A stretch of DNA of 11,468 bases from an uncultured Clostridia bacterium (GTDB lineage Bacteria; Bacillota; Clostridia; TANB77; CAG-508), in assembly GCA_948745425.1 (NCBI GenBank), contig CAPZDM010000053.1:1-11468 (forward strand), written 5' to 3'. A program made the position numbers and the translations under genes. This document shows, in pieces, positions 7,105-11,468 of the stretch. Numbering within the stretch: position 1 is the stretch's first letter; each line of letters starts with the position of its first letter. The notes under the pieces were generated by a model, which was not told where the DNA came from, made no database searches, and worked only from the letters and a program-made list of their open reading frames with translations.

Positions 7105-8736
7105 TTGGCAGATATAAAAATAAGACGAAAAGAAAAAGTAAGAACACCTATAAAAAAAGTAGATAGAAGAACAATATACAAAAATAGATTAAAAAATAAT
7201 ATGGTAAAAATAAAAGAAAAAACAAAGGAAAATACAAGCGAAAATGAAGAAGAAAGTCCGAGTAGGTATGGCATAAATAAGATAACAGAAAAATCAAACA
7301 TAGCACTTCAAAAAGGAATAGAGAATTTTAATAGATATGGAAAAAAATCGGCAATAAAAACTAAAAGAAATATGCAAGAGGGCATAAGGAAAATAAAACA
7401 AAAAGTAGAGAATAGAACAATTAAAACTACTAACAAATCAGTAAAAGGAACAACGCAAAATATAAATAAAACAGGCAAACTAGCAGAAAAAACAATAAGC
7501 AAAACTAAAAATACAATAAAAACAGTGAATAGAACAGGGAAAGGGGCATATAAAACAGTAAAACAAGCTGAAAAAGGAGTTATAAAAGGGGCTAAAAAAA
7601 CATACCAAATTGCAAAAACTACTACAAAGGGAGTAGTAAAAGGAATAAAAACAGGCATAAAGGGAGTAATTACATCAGTAAAAGCAATAATTGCAGGAAC
7701 AAAGGCACTTATTGCTTTTTTAATAGCAGGTGGATGGATATTAGGACTTATAATTATAATAATATGCTTGATTGGTTTGATATGTAGTTCAGCTTATGGA
7801 ATATTTTTTTCAAACGAAAGTGAAGTAGGAGATAAAACAATGAGTTCTGTTGTAAGAGAGGTAAATAATGATTTTACTAAAAAGATAACAGAAATTCAGA
7901 ATAGTACAGAACACAATGATTATGAGATAAGTTCAAACAGGGCAACGTGGAAAGACGTACTATCAATATATGCAGTTTTAGTAACAGGAGGTAATGAACA
8001 GTCAGATGTAATCACGTTAAATAACGAGAAAATAGCCATTTTAAAGCGAGTATTTTGGGATATGAATATTATAACCTGCAGAACAGAAGATGTTGAAAAA
8101 GATATAGAAACATTTGATAATGACGGAAATTCAAAAATTGAAAAAGTAACTAGAAAAGTCCTATATATTGATGTTACAAGCAAAAGTTTGCAAGAAATGA
8201 TAGAAATATATAATCTTAGTTCAAATCAAATAGAACAATTAGCAGACTTGCAAAAAGACGAATACAACGAAATGTGGGCATATTTATTTTATGGAACAGG
8301 TACAGGAAGTACAGATATTGTTGAAGTTGCACTCTCACAAGTAGGAAATAAAGGTCGGACAGCCTTACTGGTCTTGGTATGGATTTTCTTCAAGGGTAGA
8401 GTGGTGTGCTTGCTTTGTCAGTTGGTGTGCTAGCGAATGTCGGATATATAGATGCAGGAATAATACCGAAATTTGCTAGTTGTCAAGGAGAGGGAATTGC
8501 TTGGTTTAAAGCCTGTAATTTATGGCAGGATAGAGGCTATATACCACAAGCACGGAGATATAATATTTTTTGACTGGCAAAATGACGGACACTCAGATCA
8601 CGTTGGAATTGTAGAAAAAGCAGAAAAAGGAAAGGTTTACACAATAGAGGGAAACTCAGGAAATGAGTGTAAACAAAGAGAATATAACGCAAATAGTAGT
8701 ATGATTATGGGGTATGGAACACCTATGTACAATTAA
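7105..8736 (+). CDS. membrane-anchored CHAP-domain wall hydrolase (CD1108-like), with three +1 sites
   Basis: It probably cleaves peptidoglycan to let the mating channel through. With three skips it is 542 residues. A very basic N-terminus carries Lys/Thr/Gly-rich quasi-repeats at about 105-198 and is followed by one membrane span (201-232). A mixed extracytoplasmic region follows, then a CHAP (amidase/endopeptidase) domain from about 408. The domain shows VALSQVGNKGGQPYWSWYG, the likely nucleophile Cys434 in EWCACFVSWC, GDIIFFDW at 483-490 and the likely His498 in SDHVGIV. TTG 7105 follows GTAGGAGGGAGG. Extra C bases at 8356, 8441 and 8553 all fall inside the CHAP domain; read conventionally the protein stops at 8431-8433 with only a fragment of it. 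Related proteins often also carry a lysozyme-like domain; none is recognised here. Confidence 0.87.
8356..8356 (+). other. extra C before Gly418 of the CHAP protein (+1 site 15)
   Basis: AAA GGT C GGA CAG CCT TAC TGG. Skipping C8356 gives GNKGGQPYWSWYGF leading into the catalytic Cys motif. The adjacent GGT codon has no extra base. Confidence 0.9.
8441..8441 (+). other. extra C before Gly446 of the CHAP protein (+1 site 16)
   Basis: GAA TGT C GGA TAT ATA GAT. Skipping C8441 gives SWCANECGYIDAGIIPKF; the unskipped frame ends within a few dozen bases. Confidence 0.9.
8553..8553 (+). other. extra C before Gly483 of the CHAP protein (+1 site 17)
   Basis: CAA GCA C GGA GAT ATA ATA TTT. Skipping C8553 gives YIPQAGDIIFFDW, the standard AGDI/VVFF strand of CHAP domains; otherwise TGA follows at once after four Phe/Ile-like codons. 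Confidence 0.9.
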
Positions 8737-8741
8737 AAATT

Positions 8742-8753
8742 TTATGATATAAT
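8742..8753 (+). promoter_or_regulatory. promoter -10 region for the 61-aa gene
   Basis: TTATGATATAAT lies just after the CHAP stop, with a perfect TATAAT at 8748-8753. No good -35 is seen at the usual distance. The same TATGATATAAT sequence precedes the genes at 9100 and 10886, and a close variant precedes the one at 11354. It marks the switch from the conjugation operon to individually promoted accessory genes. Confidence 0.55.
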
Positions 8754-8780
8754 TAAAATGAAATATGAAAGGATAAAGTT

Positions 8781-8966
8781 ATGAAAATAAAGAAGTTTGA
8801 TGTAGTAGAAATGAAAGATAGTAATAGAGCAACAATATTAGAGGTAAAAGGAAATAATGAATATTTGGCAGAAATAGTAAATGCTTATGGGCTTACAGTT
8901 GATAAAAAGGAGATAACTAATCGAGAGATAAGTAAGATATTGTATCCAAAAGAGCAGGTAAGATAA
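8781..8966 (+). CDS. small hypothetical protein, 61 aa
   Basis: A short soluble protein of alternating hydrophobic and charged residues (KKFDVVEMKDSNRATILEVKGNNEYLAEIVNAYG), probably a small beta-barrel/SH3-like fold by pattern, followed by an acidic-basic helix. ATG 8781 follows GAAAGGATAA. It has its own promoter-like box upstream and a strong terminator downstream, so it is a one-gene unit. I cannot assign a function or a named family with confidence. Confidence 0.65.
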   Translation: MKIKKFDVVEMKDSNRATILEVKGNNEYLAEIVNAYGLTVDKKEITNREISKILYPKEQVR

Positions 8967-8971
8967 AAAAT

Positions 8972-9013
8972 GTGATATTTGTTAGAAATAGCAAATATCA
9001 CGTGTATTTTTTT
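8972..9013 (+). terminator. rho-independent terminator after the 61-aa gene
   Basis: A perfect 10-base stem (8972-8981 with 8992-9001), extendable inward by a wobble and an A-T pair, is followed after five bases by seven T residues (9007-9013). It starts six bases after the stop codon at 8964-8966. Confidence 0.85.
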
Positions 9014-9030
9014 ACAATTTTGAAATAAAA

Positions 9031-9060
9031 TGATACAAAAAAGAAAAGTTATGATATAAT
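9031..9060 (+). promoter_or_regulatory. promoter for the two-repeat protein gene
   Basis: A perfect TATAAT at 9055-9060 within TTATGATATAATC, with a weak TGATAC-type -35 at 9031-9036 (18-base spacer). It follows the terminator at 8972-9013, so it starts a new transcript. Confidence 0.55.
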
Positions 9061-9066
9061 CATCTC

Positions 9067-9080
9067 AAATAATAGTAAGT
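9067..9080 (+). repeat. leader direct repeat, copy 1 (with 9991-10004)
   Basis: AAATAATAGTAAGT in the leader of the gene at 9100 is repeated exactly at 9991-10004. An ATAGTAA core also occurs in the leaders at about 10861 and 11324, each a little over ten bases after a TATAAT box. Confidence 0.6.
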
Positions 9081-9099
9081 AACAATGGAGTGTATTATA

Positions 9100-9387
9100 A
9101 TGTTTAGAGGAAAGAAAAAGATAGAATTTAGTAATGAAGAATTAAGGATTACTCTGTATGCATTAAATGAATTTAGAAATCAATTATTAAATGAAAATAA
9201 ATATACAGATGCAGTTGATGAAGTAATGGCTAAGTTAAAGAAAAAAACGAAAGTCGATAAATACGATTTAGGAGCTATCATAAATGGCTTAGATAAAAAA
9301 AGAAAAACTATGCTTTCAGAAAAAGAAGATACAACTGTAATAAATGAGTTAATTTCAAGATTACTTAAAATTCACGAAACTATGTAA
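9100..9387 (+). CDS. two-repeat small protein related to the gene at 155-352, 95 aa
   Basis: A charged soluble protein made of two copies of one helical unit, residues 10-47 (FSNEELRITLYALNEFRNQL...) and 52-89 (VDKYDLGAIINGLDKKRKTM...). Both match residues 9-46 of the 65-residue protein before virD4; the second copy is the closer match (VDKY followed by an I/VN...KR pattern). ATG 9100 is chosen over ATG 9085 because GGAGTG at 9087-9092 fits it. There is no membrane segment. The function is unknown; the shared domain suggests that this gene derives from, or interacts with, the conjugation module. Confidence 0.7.
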   Translation: MFRGKKKIEFSNEELRITLYALNEFRNQLLNENKYTDAVDEVMAKLKKKTKVDKYDLGAIINGLDKKRKTMLSEKEDTTVINELISRLLKIHETM

Positions 9388-9416
9388 AGATGTGAATGAT
9401 AGTTTTAACTTATAAC

Positions 9417-9436
9417 TAGTAATTTGAAAGTGAGAT
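9417..9436 (+). repeat. leader direct repeat before the VanZ-like gene (with 10021-10040)
   Basis: TAGTAATTTGAAAGTGAGAT agrees with 10021-10040 at 19 of 20 bases. Both copies include the GAAAGTGAGAT ribosome binding region and end a few bases before an ATG. Confidence 0.65.
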
Positions 9437-9443
9437 TAAAAAT

Positions 9444-9962
9444 ATGAAAGAGTTAGTAGATTTTGTAGTTTTAATAATAATATATTTTTGGAAATTTTAT
9501 AAGAAATGGAAAGAAAAAGGTAGAGATGTACTGTTTGTAAATACTTTAATGTATATATACTTATCTTTTGTATTGTATTTTACTTTAATGCCTATAATAA
9601 CATCTTTACCATTTATATTTAATCACCCATACGATTCAATAAATTTAGTTCCATTTATTGATGTTTTAAATGGCAGAGGTGACTTCGTTAGACAAGTAGG
9701 ATTAAATGTGATAATGACAATTCCTTTTGGCTTTTTAATGCCTTTAGTAAAAAAAGAAAATGCTAGACTATTAAAAGTTGTTTTTTATACCTTCTTATTA
9801 AGTCTAGGAATAGAATTATTACAGCCTTTAATAAATGGTTTTAGGTCAGCAGATATAACGGATTTAATAACTAATGTCGTAGGTGGAAGTATTGGATATA
9901 TTATGTATTTAATATTCAAACCATTAACAACTAAAATATTAAATTATATAGGTCATAGATAA
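9444..9962 (+). CDS. VanZ-family membrane protein
   Basis: A 172-residue membrane protein with spans near 3-17, 32-53, 90-104, 111-130 and 141-158. It has the VanZ-family signatures NLVPFIDVL, the GLNVIMTIPFGFLMPL helix, an ELLQ motif near 124-127, and the polar RSADITDLITNVVGGSIG at 134-151. VanZ of vancomycin elements gives low-level teicoplanin resistance; most homologues are uncharacterised envelope proteins, so resistance cannot be claimed here. ATG 9444 follows GAAAGTGAG. It is intact and shows no CGG insertions despite several glycine codons. It lacks the vanHAX neighbours of a glycopeptide cluster. Confidence 0.85.
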   Translation: MKELVDFVVLIIIYFWKFYKKWKEKGRDVLFVNTLMYIYLSFVLYFTLMPIITSLPFIFNHPYDSINLVPFIDVLNGRGDFVRQVGLNVIMTIPFGFLMPLVKKENARLLKVVFYTFLLSLGIELLQPLINGFRSADITDLITNVVGGSIGYIMYLIFKPLTTKILNYIGHR

Positions 9963-9985
9963 TTACAAATTACATGTTTGTAGTT
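9961..9985 (+). terminator. possible weak terminator hairpin after the VanZ-like gene
   Basis: A nine-base stem including one wobble pair (9961-9969 with 9977-9985) with a seven-base loop begins inside the stop codon. No T run follows, so it may be only a partial terminator or an RNA stabiliser. Confidence 0.3.
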
Positions 9986-9990
9986 ACTTA

Positions 9991-10004
9991 AAATAATAGT
10001 AAGT
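9991..10004 (+). repeat. leader direct repeat, copy 2 (with 9067-9080)
   Basis: An exact 14-base copy of the leader repeat at 9067-9080, here followed by TATCATTGAGATGAAA. No clear TATAAT precedes this copy. It may be the remnant of a duplicated leader. Confidence 0.6.
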
Positions 10005-10020
10005 TATCATTGAGATGAAA

Positions 10021-10040
10021 TAGTAATGTGAAAGTGAGAT
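10021..10040 (+). repeat. leader direct repeat before the 59-aa gene (with 9417-9436)
   Basis: TAGTAATGTGAAAGTGAGAT differs from 9417-9436 at one base and supplies the ribosome binding region for the ATG at 10047. It lies about 16 bases after the repeat at 9991-10004, giving a composite leader. Confidence 0.65.
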
Positions 10041-10046
10041 GAAATT

Positions 10047-10226
10047 ATGAATAATGAAGTAACCAAAGTTATTGAAAAATTTAAAGAAGTAAAAAATATA
10101 TTAAAAGATTTTTCTAATAAAGATGAAGCGATAGAATACCTTGTTAATGAAACAAAACTATCAAAAGAAGACTGTTCTACTGCATACGATATTATTATGA
10201 AAATTGAATCTATCGAGGAGGAATAA
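10047..10226 (+). CDS. small acidic helical protein, 59 aa
   Basis: MNNEVTKVIEKFKEVKNIL... is a Lys/Glu-rich, mostly helical protein containing NKDEAIEYLVNETKLSKEDCSTAYDIIMKIE, which resembles a small three-helix or UBA-like arrangement by pattern only. GTGAAAGTGAGAT stands just upstream of ATG 10047. It ends four bases before the ATG of the acetyltransferase, and its last codons (GAGGAGGAA) form that gene's ribosome binding site, so the two are translationally coupled. No family is recognised. Confidence 0.65.
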   Translation: MNNEVTKVIEKFKEVKNILKDFSNKDEAIEYLVNETKLSKEDCSTAYDIIMKIESIEEE

Positions 10227-10230
10227 TATT

Positions 10231-10785
10231 ATGACTGAAAAAGAAAAAATGTTAGCAGGAGAATTATATGATGCTAACTATAATGAAAATCTAATAAAAG
10301 AAAGATATTTGGCAAAAGATAAATGTTATGATTATAACCAATTAAGACCATCAAACAATGAAGAAAAAGAAAATATTATAAAAGAAATTTTTGGAAAGAC
10401 GGGAAATGTCTTTACTATTGAACAACCTTTTATGTGTGATTATGGATACAATATAGAAATTGGAGAAAACTTTTATGCTAATCATAACTTAATTATATTG
10501 GATGGAAATAAAGTTCAATTTGGAGATAATGTTTTTATTGCACCAAATTGTAGCTTTTATACAGCAGGGCATCCACTAGATGCAGAAAGAAGAAATAAAG
10601 GATTAGAATATGCAAAACCAATAAAAGTAGGAAATAATGTATGGATTGGTGGAAATGTTATTGTACTTCCAGGGGTAACTATTGGAGATAATACTATAAT
10701 AGGTGCAGGAAGTGTTGTAAATAAAGATATACCATCAAATGTTGTAGCAGTCGGAAATCCTTGTAAAGTAATAAAACAATTATAA
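10231..10785 (+). CDS. maltose/galactoside-type sugar O-acetyltransferase
   Basis: A left-handed beta-helix acetyltransferase that moves acetyl from acetyl-CoA to a sugar hydroxyl. The 184 residues match the family's usual length. The N-terminal Mac domain (MLAGELYDANYNENLIKER) is followed by PFMCDYGYNIEIGENFYANHN, the catalytic His114 in YTAGHPLD, and hexapeptide repeats (VGNNVWIGGNVIVLPGVTIGDNTIIGAGSVV), ending VVAVGNPCKVIKQL. ATG 10231 is chosen over an in-frame TTG at 10204 because GAGGAGG at 10215-10221 serves it and the family starts there. About twenty glycine codons are present with no inserted base. Such genes are common accessory genes; the natural acceptor is not predictable. Confidence 0.92.
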   Translation: MTEKEKMLAGELYDANYNENLIKERYLAKDKCYDYNQLRPSNNEEKENIIKEIFGKTGNVFTIEQPFMCDYGYNIEIGENFYANHNLIILDGNKVQFGDNVFIAPNCSFYTAGHPLDAERRNKGLEYAKPIKVGNNVWIGGNVIVLPGVTIGDNTIIGAGSVVNKDIPSNVVAVGNPCKVIKQL

Positions 10786-10790
10786 TAAAA

Positions 10791-10878
10791 ACTTACAATA
10801 AGTAGGGCAAGTAATTAAGTTGAAAATTACTTGTCCTTTATGATATAATCGAAACACAAGATAGTAAATTGTAGGGGG
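10791..10878 (+). promoter_or_regulatory. hairpin-promoter leader module, copy A
   Basis: ACTTACAATAAGT is followed by a 12-base inverted repeat with one wobble (10805-10816 with 10825-10836), whose loop and right arm contain the -35 TTGAAA (10820-10825). The -10 TATAAT is at 10844-10849 (18-base spacer), then come ATAGTAAATTG and the ribosome binding site. The same order recurs at 11255-11340. The stem could terminate the acetyltransferase transcript, be an operator overlapping the -35, or both; the T run after it is only three bases. Confidence 0.65.
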
Positions 10879-10885
10879 TGAAGTT

Positions 10886-11251
10886 GTGGATATTAAAAAG
10901 ACGAAAGAGTTTTATAGGCAAATAAAATCTGATGACCTATGCAACTGTACATATTGCAAAAATTATATTCGTGAAATCAAATCTACCTATCCAAAAGTTT
11001 CTGAATACTTGTCTCGTTTAGGTGTTGATATTGAAAAGCCTTTTGAGACGATGCCACTGGAGCCAGACAAATCAGGATATATTGAGTATATATGTTCTCA
11101 ATACATTGTTTGTGGTACACCTGATGATTTTATGAAAGTGATGGTAGATTCGATTAGTGTAGATATTGCCAAATCGCATCCAGTAGCTACCACAGAAGAA
11201 GTTCATTTTGTTATTGAAATATATCCTATTCGACTAAAATGGGTAATGTAG
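10886..11251 (+). CDS. conserved hypothetical protein with a CxCxxC motif, 121 aa
   Basis: A soluble protein beginning with a helix (KKTKEFYRQIKSDDL), then the cysteine cluster CNCTYC (Cys19, Cys21, Cys24) and KNYIREIKSTYPKVSEYLSRLGVDIEKPFET. The C-terminal half is strand-rich and ends VIEIYPIRLKWVM. Proteins of this pattern occur as uncharacterised small proteins in Firmicutes; I do not know a function. The cysteines could bind a metal, but no second cluster of the same kind is present. GTG 10886 follows GTAGGGGGTG. It uses somewhat more GC-rich codons (CGT, CTG, GCC) than its neighbours, consistent with separate acquisition. The leader at 10791-10878 drives it. Confidence 0.7.
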   Translation: MDIKKTKEFYRQIKSDDLCNCTYCKNYIREIKSTYPKVSEYLSRLGVDIEKPFETMPLEPDKSGYIEYICSQYIVCGTPDDFMKVMVDSISVDIAKSHPVATTEEVHFVIEIYPIRLKWVM

Positions 11252-11254
11252 ACA

Positions 11255-11340
11255 ACTTACAATAAGTGTGGCAGATAATAAAGTTGAAATTATCTGTCAT
11301 TTATAATATAATCATAATAAATTATAGTAATTTGTAGAAA
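11255..11340 (+). promoter_or_regulatory. hairpin-promoter leader module, copy B
   Basis: Begins with ACTTACAATAAGT, identical to copy A, then a 10-base inverted repeat with one wobble (11270-11279 with 11289-11298). It has -35 TTGAAA at 11284-11289, -10 TATAAT at 11307-11312 (17-base spacer; a second TATAAT overlaps at 11302-11307) and ATAGTAATTTGTAG before the ribosome binding site. The stem sequences differ from copy A while pairing is kept, which argues that the hairpin itself is selected. Confidence 0.65.
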
Positions 11341-11353
11341 GGAGTAATGTGTT

Positions 11354-11458
11354 ATGGAAAAAATAAAAAAATTCTTTAAAGAACATAAAAAAGCAATTGG
11401 CTCTATAATAATTTTAATTGGTGTAGTAGTTGTTTGCACAATAAACTTATTATGGTAA
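11354..11458 (+). CDS. 34-aa single-span membrane peptide
   Basis: MEKIKKFFKEHKKAIG is a strongly basic amphipathic start, followed by one hydrophobic segment (SIIILIGVVVVCTINLLW) that runs to the C-terminus. ATG 11354 follows AAAGGAG at 11338-11344, and the gene has a well-formed promoter (copy B). Size and layout resemble small membrane peptides such as type I toxins or membrane-protein regulators, but nothing in the sequence proves either; no antisense RNA gene can be identified before the window ends. Confidence 0.55.
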   Translation: MEKIKKFFKEHKKAIGSIIILIGVVVVCTINLLW

Positions 11459-11468
11459 ATTACAAGTT

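Noticed and set aside
7017..7658. Long minus-strand open frames across the Lys-rich part of the CHAP gene
   Set aside because: They are antisense shadows of Lys/Thr-rich codons; Phe/Leu/Val-rich translations without start signals.
759..8553. Systematic sequencing or assembly error as the main explanation
   Set aside because: Phase restriction to glycine codons argues against it, and many identical GG contexts are untouched. It cannot be excluded without reads, so confidence in a biological cause stays below certainty.
759..8553. prfB-like +1 frameshifting driven by an upstream Shine-Dalgarno sequence and a stop codon
   Set aside because: No stop codon stands at the shift sites and most have no AGGAGG-like sequence just upstream.
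759..8553. Plain reassignment of CGG to another amino acid (Trp, Gln or Gly)
   Set aside because: Reading CGG as any one residue leaves the downstream frame wrong; one base must be skipped to restore the protein.
342..8736. Ordinary pseudogene decay of the conjugation genes
   Set aside because: Seventeen changes are all +1, all before GGN in codon phase, with no deletion, no in-frame stop and no damaged motif elsewhere. Neutral decay would give mixed indels and stops.
9444..9962. Glycopeptide resistance cluster
   Set aside because: Only a VanZ-family protein is present; no vanR/S/H/A/X-type genes occur nearby, and most VanZ homologues are not resistance genes.
8737..11468. tRNA gene that could decode CGGN
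   Set aside because: I looked in the gaps between accessory genes for a T-loop (GTTCGAATC-like) and cloverleaf stems and saw none.
1..11468. CRISPR array, integron attC sites or insertion sequence
   Set aside because: No regularly spaced repeats, no transposase or integrase frame, and no terminal inverted repeats were found; the leader repeats are too few and too short for attC.

Overview
The window is AT-rich with strong AGGAGG-type ribosome binding sites, GTG and TTG starts and tightly packed genes. This points to a low-GC Firmicute, most likely a Clostridia-type anaerobe. Positions 155-8736 carry the mating-pair module of an integrative conjugative element of the Tn1549/CTn type. In order these are a small conserved protein, a VirD4 coupling ATPase, a VirB2-like pilin, a VirB6/TrbL channel protein, a small linker gene, a PrgI membrane protein, the VirB4 ATPase, a class B sortase and a membrane-anchored CHAP-domain wall hydrolase. 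Spacing is short or overlapping throughout, as in one operon. No relaxase, integrase, replication or topoisomerase gene is present, so the element is only partly covered. At the left edge a truncated reading frame meets what looks like the tail of a minus-strand gene.

The striking feature is in the reading frames. Six of the nine conjugation genes appear broken, yet each is restored to full length by removing single bases. There are 17 such bases (16 C, 1 T). Every one lies exactly between two codons, directly before a glycine codon GGN, so each C creates an in-frame CGG. After removal all six genes have lengths divisible by three and read continuously through conserved family motifs, with no other stop or indel. 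In my scan, in-frame CGG occurs nowhere else in any gene of the window; all other CGG trinucleotides are out of frame. Random decay or base-calling error would not be expected to respect codon phase. The pattern fits a translational system in which CGG, perhaps with no cognate tRNA, triggers a +1 shift so that glycyl-tRNA pairs with the overlapping GGN. A systematic sequence artefact remains to be excluded with reads and proteomics.

Positions 8737-11468 are an accessory segment of small genes, several with their own promoter-like leader. They encode a 61-residue protein, a two-repeat protein whose repeat matches the small protein before virD4, a VanZ-family membrane protein, a 59-residue protein, a maltose/galactoside-type O-acetyltransferase, a Cys-containing 121-residue protein and a 34-residue single-span membrane peptide. 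Leaders in this segment share motifs, and two are clear copies of one hairpin-plus-promoter module. None of the +1 sites is found here, although glycine codons are common.

If the frameshifts are decoded, VirD4, VirB4, VirB6, PrgI and the pilin would form the transfer channel, the CHAP protein would open the peptidoglycan, and the sortase would anchor element-encoded surface proteins. If they are not decoded, the module is dead. VirD4 would need six consecutive shifts, so decoding would have to be efficient.
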